A stretch of DNA of 64,000 nucleotides from positions 124,001 to 188,000 of the forward strand of contig CAVZNF010000015.1 of the NCBI GenBank assembly GCA_963776565.1, written 5' to 3'. The position numbers and the translations under genes are program-made. Positions 33,862 through 43,434 of the stretch are shown here, piece by piece. The stretch is from GMQP-bins7 sp963776565. Lineage in GTDB: Bacteria > Actinomycetota > Thermoleophilia > Gaiellales > Gaiellaceae. Below the pieces are notes generated by a model. The model was not told where the DNA came from. It did not search any database and saw only the letters and a program-made list of their open reading frames with translations. Positions within the stretch are counted from its first letter, which is position 1; the number at the start of each line of letters is the position of its first letter.

Positions 33862-34056
33862 GTGACAGCGAGTACCCCTGCCTTCCTGCTTGGCGTTGCT
33901 CTTGCCGCAGCGATCTCAGCCGGCGTCTTCGCTCACGCGAGCAGACACGGCAGCAGTCACGCAACGGCGTGGGGCATCGCAGCGTTCCTCTTTGCAGGAG
34001 TCACGGTGCCGGTGTATTTCGTCCGCTACTGGGTGCGGGGGCGGATCAGCACGTAG
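33862..34056 (+). CDS. Small two-helix membrane protein
   Basis: 64 residues from GTG 33862. Two hydrophobic helices (TPAFLLGVALAAAISAGVFA; ATAWGIAAFLFAGVTVPVYF) separated by a His/Ser hinge HASRHGSSH, ending RYWVRGRIST. No Shine-Dalgarno is evident, so the start is uncertain. Unknown function. Confidence 0.5.
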   Translation: MTASTPAFLLGVALAAAISAGVFAHASRHGSSHATAWGIAAFLFAGVTVPVYFVRYWVRGRIST

Positions 34057-34183
34057 ACGAAGGTCGTGCTCACAGATCGCTCCTCACAAGGGGCCGGGCC
34101 TCTTACGGCAGGATGTGTACCCCGCTGCCCGCGAACGCGCCGACCCGCATGCTGCACGGAAGCCGCCTGAAAGGAGACATCGC

Positions 34184-34555
34184 ATGGATTGGAAGCTTGA
34201 GCTCGTCGCCATCCCTGTCTCGGACGTCGACCGCGCGAAGGACTTCTATGTCGACCAAGCTGGGTTTGTCGCCGATGTGGACATCGAGGTCGGCGACGGC
34301 ATGCGCTTCGTCCAGCTGACTCCGCCCGGATCGGCGTGTTCGATCGCGATCGGGGAGGGTGTGACGGATGCACCAGCCGGCTCGGTCCAAGGAATGCAGA
34401 TGGTCGTCTCCGACATTCGCGCCGCCCAGGCCGCGCTCGCTGCCCGGGGAGTCGACGTGAGCGACGTGCAGGAATTCCCTTGGGGCTCATTCGTCTTCTT
34501 CGGCGACCCCGACGGCAACCGCTGGGCAGTGCAGCAGCTGCCACCGCGAGAGTAG
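34184..34555 (+). CDS. VOC-family (glyoxalase-like) protein
   Basis: 123 residues from ATG 34184 behind AAGGAGA. Paired beta-alpha-beta-beta-beta modules: LELVAIPVSDVDRAKDFYVD with IEVGDGMRFVQLTPPGSACS, then GMQMVVSDIRAAQAALAARG with GSFVFFGDPDGNRWAVQQL. This is the vicinal oxygen chelate fold. The usual metal ligands (His/Glu) are only partly present, so it may bind a small molecule rather than act as lyase or dioxygenase. Stand-alone gene. Confidence 0.88.
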   Translation: MDWKLELVAIPVSDVDRAKDFYVDQAGFVADVDIEVGDGMRFVQLTPPGSACSIAIGEGVTDAPAGSVQGMQMVVSDIRAAQAALAARGVDVSDVQEFPWGSFVFFGDPDGNRWAVQQLPPRE

Positions 34556-34625
34556 TTGACGTACCGCCAGAGGCTCTCGTCCACCACGCCCAGCGGGGGT
34601 GAGATCAGGCCGTGGCGAAGCAGTG

Positions 34626-36206
34626 TCAGGAGTCCGTGTTTGAACCCGCGCGGTCGAGCTCGAGTTCGCGGAGCTCGATGCGGCGAATCTTTCCCGTGAG
34701 CGTCTTCGGCAGCTCGGGCACGAACTCGACGCGGCGTGGGTATGCGTACGCTGAGAGTCGTTCGCGGACGTGGCTCTTGATCTCGTCGGCGAGCGTCTGC
34801 GACGGCTCGTATCCGTCTGCGAGGACGATGAACGCTTTCACCACGTTGCCCCTTAGCTCGTCGGGCGACGCGACCACTGCCGCCTCGCGAACAGCGAGAT
34901 GCTCCAGGCACGCGGACTCGACCTCGAACGGGCCGATGCGGTAACCCGCTGCGATGATCACGTCGTCGGCGCGTCCGACGTACCAGATGTAGCCGTCCTC
35001 GTCCCGGACGGCGGCGTCCTTCGTGTGGAACCACTCACCGCCGAAGGTCTCCATGCTCGCCTCATCGTTCCGCCAATATCCCAGCGGGTAATGCGGGTTC
35101 GTGCGCGCGCGCAGACAGATCTCGCCTCGCTCCCCCTGTCCTACCGGCTGCTCGTCCTCGTCGAGGAGCTGCACGTCCCAGCCCGGCATCGGCCTGCCCA
35201 TCGAACCCTCACGCACTTCGAGAAACGGGTAGTTCGCGACGAGTGGATACGACTCCGTAAGGCCGTAGTAGTCCAGCACGGTCACGCCGTACTGCTCGCG
35301 AAACCAGCGGATCGCCTCCGGATTCAGCGGCTCTCCCGCCGAGCACACGCGCCGGAACACCTGCGGGTAACGCGTCCCCGCATCCTCGACCGCCATCATT
35401 GAGCGCATCGCGGTCGGCGTGGTGAACACGTTCGTCACCGCGTGCCGGCTCAGGAAGTCGAGCTGCTTGTGCGGGTCGAAGCCGCCCTCGCGCTGGTAGA
35501 CGCATTGCAGCGCGCCGAGCCGCCAAGGGCCGAGCAGCGGCGCGATCCCCGCAGCCCAGGCCCACTCGCCCATGCCGTGGAAGCGCTCGCCGTCCTGTAC
35601 CTCGTGGCAGTAGCGGAACTCCTCGTGGCCGAGGATGTAGCGGTGTGCGTGGACGATTCCCTTTGCAAGCCCCGTCGTCCCAGAGGTGTAGTAGAGCTGT
35701 GCGGGGTCGTCGGCCGCAGTGTCGACGCAAACGAAATCTGTCGAAGACGCTGTCAGGGTGTCGGGCCCAAGCACGAGCGTGTCCGGCGCCCACGGTCGGT
35801 CAAAGCGCGGCGCGTTCCCGGGATCGGTGACGAGCAGCTTCGCGCCCGAGTCCGAGAGTCGATGCTCGATCCCATCGTCGCCGTACAGCACAGACATCGA
35901 GAGCAGGATCGCGCCGAGCTTCCAGACTCCGAAGAAGATTGCAGCGGCCTCGGGCGTCGGCGGCAGGACGACCGCGACCCGGTCGCCCTGGGTGACACCG
36001 CGTGCGGACAGCGTGTGCGCCGCTTGGTTCGCCATGTCCTGCAGTTCGCCCCACGTGAGCTCGCGGGTCGCACCGTCGAAGCTCTCCCAAATCATCGCCG
36101 GCTTGTCCCGCGCGTGCTTGTCACAGACGTCGGCGGCGATGTTGTACCGCGCCGGCACCTCCCAGCGATGACCTGCCCTGATCTCGTCGTAGCTACTCAA
36201 GCTCAT
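34626..36206 (-). CDS. Acyl-CoA synthetase (AMP-dependent)
   Basis: 526 residues. Adenylation motifs in order: YYTSGTTGLAKGIVH (P-loop, about residue 172), YYGLTES, GERGEICLRA, YIWYVGRADDVIIAAGYRIG and the C-terminal catalytic Lys in PKTLTGKIRRIELRELE. Related most to acetoacetyl/medium-chain acyl-CoA ligases (AcsM-like) by the GEWAWAAGIAPLLGPW segment. It forms acyl-AMP then acyl-CoA in the cytoplasm; chain length not determinable. Frame intact, divergent from the cupin gene. Confidence 0.9.
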   Translation of the reverse strand: MSLSSYDEIRAGHRWEVPARYNIAADVCDKHARDKPAMIWESFDGATRELTWGELQDMANQAAHTLSARGVTQGDRVAVVLPPTPEAAAIFFGVWKLGAILLSMSVLYGDDGIEHRLSDSGAKLLVTDPGNAPRFDRPWAPDTLVLGPDTLTASSTDFVCVDTAADDPAQLYYTSGTTGLAKGIVHAHRYILGHEEFRYCHEVQDGERFHGMGEWAWAAGIAPLLGPWRLGALQCVYQREGGFDPHKQLDFLSRHAVTNVFTTPTAMRSMMAVEDAGTRYPQVFRRVCSAGEPLNPEAIRWFREQYGVTVLDYYGLTESYPLVANYPFLEVREGSMGRPMPGWDVQLLDEDEQPVGQGERGEICLRARTNPHYPLGYWRNDEASMETFGGEWFHTKDAAVRDEDGYIWYVGRADDVIIAAGYRIGPFEVESACLEHLAVREAAVVASPDELRGNVVKAFIVLADGYEPSQTLADEIKSHVRERLSAYAYPRRVEFVPELPKTLTGKIRRIELRELELDRAGSNTDS

Positions 36207-36305
36207 CGCTACCCGTCCAGCCTAGCCAGGTCCTCGCAGTAGAACACGCACACGTCGCATGCCGAGCGTGCGGGAATATCCTGAAGACGCCGCTACCGTT
36301 ACCGA

Positions 36306-36770
36306 ATGAAGACTTTCAACCTCAACAGCGACGAGTGGGACGGGACGAGGGATCGCGAAGGCTGGCGCGTCAAGGGCGCGCTTGTCGGCCAACGCATCAG
36401 CGGTGAGCTAATCGGCGCGACCATGTCCGAGGTCGAGCCTGGCAGCAGGCTCTGGCCCTACCACACGCACTATCTGAACGAGGAATGGGTGATCGTGCTC
36501 CGCGGTGAGCCGACGCTGCGCACGCCAGAAGGCGAGCACGTGTTGAAGGAGGGTGACGTCGTCTGCTTTCCGCGGGGCAAGGACGGTGCGCATCAGATCA
36601 GCAACCGAACAGACTCGCCTATTCGCGTACTCATGCTCTCCTCGATGATCCGCGGCGAGATCATCGAGTACCTCGACACCGGAAAGGTTCTTGCCAAGGA
36701 CGTCGAGGACGAAGACATCATGTTCGCGAGGCCCGGACCCACGGTTGAGTATTGGGAAGGCGAGGACTAG
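36306..36770 (+). CDS. Cupin-domain protein
   Basis: 154 residues. Cupin motif 1 in WPYHTHYLNEEWVIVLRGEP (metal-site His, His, Glu) and motif 2 in GDVVCFPRGKDGAHQISN give a complete beta-barrel metal site. The tail with SSMIRGEIIEYLDTGKV and DEDIMFARPGPTVEYW is found in small cupins thought to bind sugars or nucleotide-linked ligands. Activity unknown; frame intact. Confidence 0.87.
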   Translation: MKTFNLNSDEWDGTRDREGWRVKGALVGQRISGELIGATMSEVEPGSRLWPYHTHYLNEEWVIVLRGEPTLRTPEGEHVLKEGDVVCFPRGKDGAHQISNRTDSPIRVLMLSSMIRGEIIEYLDTGKVLAKDVEDEDIMFARPGPTVEYWEGED

Positions 36771-36902
36771 TTCCGGGCGACGCTCTCGATCAACTGGCGC
36801 GCACACTCAGATCCGACAGCAACGAAGGATTCAACTCTCGCTCGCCTCCATCCGACCGGAGAGACATCCGATCAGGAGTAGTCTGGCGCCGGGTCGCCGT
36901 CG

Positions 36903-37208
36903 ATGGCTGTGTGCACTCATCTCGATCGAATAGCAGTCGTTCGCCTGCCCGAGGCAATCGCCGGCTGCGAGGAATGCCATCGCATCGGAAGCACCTGGCT
37001 TCACCTTCGGATGTGCATGACGTGCGGTCGCATCGGCTGTTGTGACTCCTCGCCCAACAAGCACGCGAGCAGCCATGCACGCGAACAGGACCATCCCGTG
37101 GCCCGCTCCGCCGAGCCCGGAGAAGAGTGGAGCTGGTGCTACGTCGACGAGGTGGCGTTCCTCGTGCAGCCGAGCGCCAACCCGTTCGCAGGCGACGCAA
37201 AGCCATGA
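36903..37208 (+). CDS. UBP-type zinc-finger protein
   Basis: 101 residues. Cys/His pattern CTHLDRI, GCEECHRIGSTWLHLRMCMTC, GRIGCCDSSPNKHASSH, DHPVARSAEPGEEWSWCYVD matches the zf-UBP domain, which in bacteria occurs as stand-alone small proteins of unknown role. The stop overlaps the next gene's ATG (ATGA), so it is coupled to the DUF5996 gene, a pairing I take as functional by context only. Confidence 0.88.
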   Translation: MAVCTHLDRIAVVRLPEAIAGCEECHRIGSTWLHLRMCMTCGRIGCCDSSPNKHASSHAREQDHPVARSAEPGEEWSWCYVDEVAFLVQPSANPFAGDAKP

Positions 37209-38145
37209 GCTCGACAGCGAGCGTCCGACCCGAGCTCCCAGAGGTTGCACTCGGTCAGTGGGCCGAGACGAAGACGACGTTGCACCTGTGGCTTCAGATC
37301 GTCGGGAAGATACGCATGGCGTCGATGACTCCACGCAACCACTGGTGGCACGTCCCTCTCTACGTCGACGTGCGCGGCTTGACCACGCGCCGAATGCGCG
37401 CAAAGGGAGCGGTCGCATTCGAGATCTCGTTCGACTTCATCGACCACCGCCTGGTGCTCGCAACGAACCGGGGTGAGATCGACTCCTTCGACCTGGACGA
37501 CGGGCTGTCGGTCGCCGAGTTCGACGCCAGACTCCATGCCGTCCTCGCCTCCCGCGGCGTTGACGTCGCGATTCGCGAAGAGCCCTACGGATTGCCTATC
37601 ACGACACCCTTTCCGGAAGACCGCGAACACGCGTCGTACGACCAGAAGCTGCAGAGCGCTACTGGCGCATCCTCGAGTGGACGAACGACGTGCTCGAGGA
37701 GTTCGCCGGCTGGTACTGCGGAAAGACGAGTCCCGTTCATCTCTTCTGGCACGGGCTCGACCTCGCGGTGACCCGCTTCGGCGGCGCTCGCGCACCAGCG
37801 CGGGCCGAATTCGGGCGCGTCGATCGAGAGACGTACACGCACGAGGTCGTATCGTTCGGATTCTGGATGGGTGACGAGAACGTGCGTGAGCCGAGCTACT
37901 ACTCGTACACGTTCCCCGAGCCTGCCGACCTTCGGCTTCAGCCGCTGCAGCCGTCAGCTGCGTCCTGGAAGGAACAAGCTGGCGGGTCGCTCGCGCTTCT
38001 TCCGTACGACGCCGTCCGCGTGGCACCGGACCCACGAAACACACTGCTTGCGTTCTTGGAGACCGCATACAGGGCCGGTGCGGGACTCTCCGGTGGGATC
38101 AGGCGGCACTCACGTCTTCGTGGTGTCCCAGCCCGCCACAGCTGA
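37205..38145 (+). CDS. DUF5996 family protein (frameshifted)
   Basis: Starts at ATG 37205, coupled to the zf-UBP gene. First frame: LGQWAETKTTLHLWLQIVGK, NHWWHVPLYVDVRGLTTR, FPEDREHASYD. Near 37642 a missing C in a CC pair shifts the frame; after it come PEAAERYWRILEW, CGKTSPVHLFWHGLDLAVTR and the conserved HEVVSFGFWMGDENVREPSY. A further shift near 38094 would give a WDQAALTSSW ending at 38180 instead of the basic tail ending at 38145. About 310 residues in all, normal for DUF5996. No known function. Confidence 0.75.
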
Positions 38146-38240
38146 ACGCGATCGTCGCGGGACGCGAGTCTGAGTCCTAGCGCTGTGGCGTCGAGGAGGC
38201 CGACCGCTACTCCTTCGGCGAGGCGCGCCGTCGCCTCGAC

Positions 38241-38482
38241 TCACTGCTCGTAGCTCTCGACGACGCTCGGGTCACGAGCGGCAGCCGCGTCCGGATCGAG
38301 GCCAGCCTCGCGTAGCGCCCGCCTATGCCTGAGCAGATCCCAGCTCTGATCGAGCGAGATCCTGAGGTTGTGTAGTCGCTCGCGGTCAGCGTCGCTCGCC
38401 GTGCCGCTCATTCGCGCTGCCACAACTCATGCTCTTCGGCGACGAGCTTCTCGATTGTCCCGTGGATTTGCGGATCGTCCAT
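38241..38482 (-). CDS. DUF2630 family protein (frameshifted)
   Basis: ATG 38482 reads MDDPQIHGTIEKLVAEEHEL then WQRE and stops at a TGA; one base later the family sequence resumes as DADRERLHNLRISLDQSWDL and LRHRRALREAGLDPDAAAAR to 38241. The joined 80-residue protein matches DUF2630 from end to end, so the shift near 38410 is very probably an indel error. DUF2630 proteins are short helical actinobacterial proteins of unknown function. Its start overlaps the stop of the MFS gene as TGATG. Confidence 0.75.
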
Positions 38483-39960
38483 CACGCCTCCTGTGGACTA
38501 GGTTCGACAATCGTCGCTGATGCCCGCGATGTTCGCTCTGCCGCTCGCTGCGGTGCTCCGACGAGTTGGCCTCCGGGACATCTCCTCGCTTCGATGGGCG
38601 TCCGCGAATTGACGATGCCGACCGCCCCGAGTACGCCGCCTGCGGCCAACGGACCGCGCAGATCTCGACAGCGTGGTGGAACGCATCCACCGATTCGGCG
38701 TTCGCTGCGAAGGTGTCACCCACGAGCGACTTCGAGACAACCAAGCCTACGGCCGACACTCCGACGAGCCCGGCAACCCGGGCGACCGCGTTGTTAATGG
38801 CCGACGCGATGCCGGCATCGCTCTCGTCCGCGTCAGCGAGGACGGTCGCCACGAGAGGAGCGACCGGAGCGACAGGCCGAGTGCGAACAGGAGAAAAGCC
38901 GGCAGAAGCGGTCATGAGTCCGTTTCAAGCCGGTTCGTCGAAGCAGGAGGATCCAATCGACACGATCAGCGGACCGGCTCCCATCGAAGAAGCCCGGACC
39001 GGATCGATTCGCAAGAGCCCCGAAACGCTTCAACAGAGCGAACATCACCAAGGTCACGGGAACGACCGTGAGGCCGCTTCCGAGCGCGCTGTAACCCGCG
39101 ACCTGCTGCAGAAAGATCGTGAGAAAGAAGAACGGGACCGCCAAGCCCGCGTACAGCGCGAACGTCTCGGCGTTTCCGACCGCGAAGTTGCGCCGAGAGA
39201 AGAGCCCGAGCTCGAGCATGGGCTCGGCGATCCGACGCTGGGATCGCAAGAAGGCCGCGAGGGCCACGACTCCGCCACCAAGGCAGGAAGATCTCCGGGC
39301 TGCTGCGGCCGAAGTGGGGATGTCGATGAGCGGGATCCCGATGCCGAACAGACCGGCGGCGCACAGGACGGCGCCGATGGGTCGACCCAGCGATCGGTTG
39401 CTCGCGCAGTGCCCGGCACGGCTGCTCGCACGAGGATCGAGGTCCCAATGACCAGCGGCACGTTGAGCCAGAGGTCCAGGGCCAGGACGTTTGGTCGACG
39501 ATACGCCTCCGGCGAGGGGGCCGACGATGGCCGCGATCCCTCCCCAAGCCGTCCGACTCCCGATCGCGGCCCCCCGCTCGCGCGGCGCGAACGCCGCAAC
39601 GATGATGGCGAGCGAGCTCGGGACCATCAGCGCCGCCGCCGCTCCCTGCAACGCACGGCCGCCGATGAGCACCCCGATCGTCGGCGCGAGCGCGCAGGCG
39701 ATCGACACCCACACCAAATCCCGTGACCCCGATTGCGAACACGCGCCGCTCGCCATAGATGTCGCCGAGGGATCCGCCGTCAGGATGAGCGAGGCTAGAC
39801 CCAAAAGATAGGCATTCGCTACCCACTGCTGCCCTAACAGACCCCCGCCGAGGTCCCTCTCGATGGCGGGGCGCGCGACGTTGACGATCGAGCCGTCAAT
39901 GGTCGCCAGGGCGGAGCCGAAGATTGCGGCCAGCAACGTCAGCCGCTGACGACGAGTCAC
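38482..39960 (-). pseudogene. DHA2-type MFS drug exporter, multiply frameshifted
   Basis: Starts MTRRQRLTLLAAIFGSALAT with the DHA2 signature ATIDGSIVNVARPAIERDLG, followed across frames by GSLGDIYGERRVFAIGVTGF, LIGGRALQGAAAALMVPSSL, a helix LWLNVPLVIGTSILV, LYAGLAVPFFFLTIFLQQVA and near the end AGIASAINNAVARVAGLVGV. Shifts at about 39780, 39715, 39490, 39440, 39000, 38900 and 38640 interrupt it; the last frame ends EARRCPGGQL...SPQEA at 38482. A 14-helix proton-driven exporter when intact. Errors or decay cannot be told apart from sequence alone. Confidence 0.7.
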
Positions 39961-40002
39961 GACGAGTTACGGCTCGCGATCAAAGTCAGCGGGTTGCCTC
40001 AT

Positions 40003-40385
40003 TCATGTGCCGACGGCCGGTCGCTTCGCCTGCTCGTGGATCGACATCGTTGGCTCGAGGATCTGGCTCCAAAGGTTGAGGAGTTCCGAAACTGGGTGTC
40101 CTGTTGCTGGACGTTGTTTGCCACTAGAAGGAAATAGGCATACGACACTGCGTTTGGAGTTAAGGCACGGTTCTGACTGATCATCACGAACGTCGAGAGG
40201 AAGTTCGCCTGCCGGGACACGATGGTGGTTCAAGAGACCGTACGGGTAGCCCTCGACGCCGAAGATGATGATGCGCGAACCACGAGCAGGGTGGAGGTGG
40301 ACCGAAGCTCGTCGAGCCGGCGAACGCGGTGGTGCGGTGGGCGATGCGGTTGTGCACGCTGGCGAGCGCGTTTCTCGGGCGTGCT
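40003..40385 (-). pseudogene. DUF1003 family remnant
   Basis: Pieced together across three frames: SVHNRIAHRTTAFAGSTSF, then FGVEGYPYGLLTTIVSRQAN, FLSTFVMISQNR, NNVQQQDTQ and SELLNLWSQILEPTMSIHEQ to a stop at 40003. That order (R.AD....AGS..F, then PYxLL..IVS...FLS.FVMISQNR, then a ..Q..ELL.LSxQIL.LTxxIH tail) is that of DUF1003 membrane proteins. Two membrane helices are expected. At least three shifts and a missing stretch after FAGSTSF make it non-functional as read. Confidence 0.5.
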
Positions 40386-40390
40386 CGACA

Positions 40391-41045
40391 AGGGCGGGAC
40401 TGGGTGCGATCGAATGGGGGCTCTGCGGTTCGCTGATCGGGTGCGGGCGTTTGTTCCATCTGTGCCTCCGTGGTGGCAGGTGCCGCGACTCTAGTGTTGC
40501 GCGCGAGCCCCGGCCTGGGGGACGTGGCCGAGGAGCCATCGTCGAGCTCCAACGCCGCCCGGCATCGCGCGGCGCCCTTTGCAGGTCGTCCACCCAGGCT
40601 CGGGTCGGGGAACGCCGTGCCCCCGGGCCCAGTGAATGTCGGACGGCGGGCTCTACAGCCTGGCGTCGCGTCGGGGTCTGCGAGCCAGGTGTGGTGAGCA
40701 CGTCTCCCAATCGGCTGCTGTGTCATCCCCCCGCGGCGATGCCTGCGTCGGTGGATCTGAGCAGCCGGCGGCGGGGGGCTCCCTCTCTTGCGAGCCTTGA
40801 TCGAAACAGTGCGGGCTATGCACCTTCTTATTGTGGATAGGCGGCGCCGGCGTGGGTCGCGTCTTCTTGCATGTGCCCCCCCCGAGGAGCTAGGGGAGCG
40901 CGGATGGTGTTGCTCGCGTGTGGCCTTGGGCCGACTCGTCAGACGCCATGGGTTCGATCATACTCGATCAGCGGACGCCGCGTCCTTTCAGGCAGATGAG
41001 AACGCCAGCTCTGAGGTGCAGGGGGCGGGTACGGTCGTCAACGTT
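40391..41045. other. Coding-poor interval
   Basis: No frame here has a convincing start, ribosome site or protein-like composition. It includes an eight-C run near 40870 and several short G runs. I see no repeat ends, transposase remnant or RNA gene. Confidence 0.4.
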
Positions 41046-41386
41046 TCAAGTCATGAAGGCCGTCAAGTGCCTCCCGCTTTCCGACGGTGCGAAGTCGTCC
41101 TCGGAAAACTCAGTGCGCTCATGTTCCGCCACGCCGTCGTCGTCTGGCTCGGGATGCGGAGCAGCTTCTTGCAACCCACGTGTGCGGCGGTCACCGCTGC
41201 GTTGAAGTCGTTCAAGGGTGTCTCGGGAATGACGAGGAGATGCCTGACCTCCGCCGCTAGCGCAGCATCGACCAGCACGAGCTCCGGGCTTATTCCAAAC
41301 CCATGGGCATCGGGACGGTCGGCTGCGACAACCACGTAAGAGGCATCGGGGGGCGACCCCGATTGAACAAGAGTCACAGCGGTCAT
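41046..41386 (-). CDS. Hypothetical protein (frameshifted)
   Basis: From ATG 41386: MTAVTLVQSGSPPDASYVVV, then ELVLVDAALAAEVRHLLVIP and AAVTAAHVGCKKLLRIPSQT; near 41130 a frame change gives GVAEHERTEFSEDDFAPSES and GRHLTAFMT to a stop at 41046. The two parts together (about 112 residues) have balanced composition, whereas the unshifted end is basic and odd. No family recognised. Confidence 0.35.
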
Positions 41387-41714
41387 CCGTCCGGGTCGGC
41401 GACCCAACGTCCTTTCAGGGGCGAGGGGAAATGGGACGCAGATCTAGGCCCGGCTGTCTGACCATCTGTCGTGGCGGACGCAGCCCTTCGCGTACAACGA
41501 AAGAGCGGCCGCTGGGAAAGGCCGCTCTGAGGGGAAGAACTGGGGAGGATCTCGGTAGCTGGTAATCGGCGCTCCGGGGCGGCTCGCTTCTCCCTCGTGC
41601 GGGGGAACCACCAGTCGCGCTCGGGACCAGCGAAGCGCCGGGTCCTCCTCGCCTTCGAGGCTGATGGTGGTCATCAGCTCGGCGTACTGCTTGCCGATCG
41701 AGGGGCGCTAGCTC
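41387..41714. other. Interval with hairpin, no firm gene
   Basis: One frame on the minus strand (41444-41674, MTTISLEGEEDPALRWSRAR) is open but reads through the hairpin at 41502-41528 and has no ribosome site; I do not call it. Confidence 0.3.
41502..41528 (-). terminator. Hairpin terminator
   Basis: AGAGCGGCC (41502-41510) pairs with GGCCGCTCT (41520-41528) across a 9-nt loop; perfect 9-bp stem. Likely ends transcripts entering from 41911. Confidence 0.5.
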
Positions 41715-41911
41715 TCAGACTGGCGCTTGCTCGTCATCTTTCGCCTCGACGGCGGTGTACACAGCACCTCTCCAAGCGACCGCATCGACACCCATCGGCT
41801 CTAGCTCGTCGTCGCTGAACCAAGTGAGCGCAGATAGTCGGTAACGGCATAGCGGGGCGTGGGTGCCTCCACGCGGGAAACAAGGCGAGTTCCGCTGTGA
41901 ATCTCGAACAT
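41715..41911 (-). CDS. Small hypothetical protein (frameshifted)
   Basis: ATG 41911 reads MFEIHSGTRLVSRVEAPTPR then YAVTDYLRSLG; a shift near 41822 gives FSDDELEPMGVDAVAWRGAV and YTAVEAKDDEQAPV to 41715. The joined 65-residue protein looks like one compact alpha/beta domain. I do not recognise its family. Confidence 0.45.
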
Positions 41912-42062
41912 CCTCACGCGAGGGAGCTACCTCCAACTTCCACTCCGCAAACTCGGCTCGTAAGCCAGTTGCCAATCGAGGAGCGGGAGCCGATCGCGGG
42001 TCCTGTTGTGGTTGCTACTAGCGCGCCTCACTAGACAACACGGGCTTCTCCGAGGCTTTGTG

Positions 42063-43352
42063 CTATCCCGCGAACCGGCGCAGCACAATCGATGCGTTGT
42101 GCCCGCCGAAGCCGGACGAGTTTGAGACGGCAACGCAACGTCGGCTTGTCGCGCCTCGTTCGGGACGTAGTCGAGATCGCACTCGGGATCGGGCGTCTCG
42201 TAGTTGATCGTCGGCGGCAGCACCCCTTCGTGGATCGCGAGCGCGCAGAAGATCGCCTCGACCGCACCGGAAGCGCCGAGAGTGTGCCCCGTCGCACCCT
42301 TGGTCGATGAGACGGGCACCCTCCGGGCGATGTGCTCTCCGAGAGCGTGCTTGATCACCCGCGTCTCGCTCGCGTCGCCGAGCGGAGTTGAAGTGCCGTG
42401 CGCGTTGATGTAGTCGATCTGCTCTGGCGAGATGCCTGCATCCGCGAACGCCATGCGCATGGCACGGGCCGGGCTCTGGCCCGTCGGGTCGGGCTCGGTC
42501 AGGTGCTGTGCGTCCGAGGAGACGCCGTAGCCGGCGAGCTCGGCGTAGATCCTCGCTCGCGCCGGGTCGCGTGGCCGAGCTCCTCGAGCACGAGAACGGC
42601 GCCGGCCTCGCCCATGACGAAGCCGTCGCGGTCGGCCTCGAACGGGCGGCTCGCGTGCTCTGGGTCGTCGTTTCGTTGCGACAGCGCGCGCATGGCGCTG
42701 AAGCCGGCGATCCCGACCCGCGTGATCGGCGCCTCGCTGCCACCGGCGAGCATGACATCCGCACGACCGAGGCGGATCGCGTCGAGGCCGTCGCCGATCG
42801 CCATCGTCGAGGCGGCGCAGGCGGTGCACTGGGATGTGAGCGGCCCCTTCGTGCCGAGTTCGATCGAGATCTGGGCGGCGCCCATGTTCGGAATGATCGC
42901 TGGGATCGCGAAGGGGCTGACCCGCCCTGGCCCCGCTCGATCAGCGTTTCGCAGGCATCCTCGAACGACTTGAGGCCGCCCATCGCCGTCGCGACAGAGA
43001 CGCCGACCCGGTCGCACTCTTGCTCGACCTCCAGCCCGGCGTCCGTCCGTGCCTGATGCGCCGCGGCCACGATCATTTGGGCGAATCGGTCCATACGCCT
43101 CGCCTGCTTGGGCTCGATCGACTGAGTCGGCTCGAAGTCCTTCGCCTCGCAAGCGAACGTGACCGCGAAGCCGGTGGTGTCGAACGCCGTGATCGGGCCG
43201 GCAGCCCCTCTCCCTGCGACGAGCTGCTTCCAACTCGACCGTACGTCGTTACCCAGCGGCGTGACGGCGCCCACTCCGGTGATCACGACTCTCCGACGCG
43301 CGCTGGCGCTCGTCAGTCTCGAGTCCCTAAGTCCGCCGTCATTCCGGGGCAC
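42063..43352 (-). CDS. fabF: 3-oxoacyl-ACP synthase II, FabF-like (three frameshifts)
   Basis: Begins near 43352 with RRVVITGVGAVTPLGNDV. First frame runs to about 42920 (SVATAMGGLKSFEDACETLI), second to about 42570 with the catalytic Cys in SQCTACAASTMAIGDGLDAI and GGSEAPITRVGIAGFSAMRA, third to about 42125 with catalytic His in YINAHGTSTPLGDASETRVI, SSTKGATGHTLGASGAVEAI, then back to NSSGFGGHNASIVLRRF at 42063. All three catalytic residues (Cys, His, His) are encoded and total length (about 413) is normal, so indel errors are the likely cause. It elongates acyl-ACP in fatty acid synthesis. Whether it is the only FabF in the genome is unknown. Confidence 0.8.
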   Translation of the reverse strand: MPRNDGGLRDSRLTSASARRRVVITGVGAVTPLGNDVRSSWKQLVAGRGAAGPITAFDTTGFAVTFACEAKDFEPTQSIEPKQARRMDRFAQMIVAAAHQARTDAGLEVEQECDRVGVSVATAMGGLKSFEDACETLIERGQGGSAPSRSQRSFRTWAPPRSRSNSARRGRSHPSAPPAPPRRWRSATASTRSASVVRMSCSPVAARRRSRGSGSPASAPCARCRNETTTQSTRAARSRPTATASSWARPAPFSCSRSSATRPGASEDLRRARRLRRLLGRTAPDRARPDGPEPGPCHAHGVRGCRHLARADRLHQRARHFNSARRRERDAGDQARSRRAHRPEGARLIDQGCDGAHSRRFRCGRGDLLRARDPRRGAAADDQLRDARSRVRSRLRPERGATSRRCVAVSNSSGFGGHNASIVLRRFAG

Positions 43353-43394
43353 TATGGCTGAACGTCGGCAGCTGCGAAGACTGAGCTGACGTTC

Positions 43395-43428
43395 GGAAGC
43401 GCGTGCCGCGAGAGCGGCGCGCGCTTCC
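43395..43428 (-). terminator. Hairpin terminator after HAF-repeat gene
   Basis: GGAAGCGCG (43395-43403) pairs with CGCGCTTCC (43420-43428); perfect 9-bp stem, 16-nt loop, just past the stop at 43435. Confidence 0.55.
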
Positions 43429-43434
43429 CCGCTC

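Noticed and set aside
41444..41674. 76-codon minus-strand frame
   Set aside because: It reads through a strong hairpin and has no ribosome site or recognisable domain.
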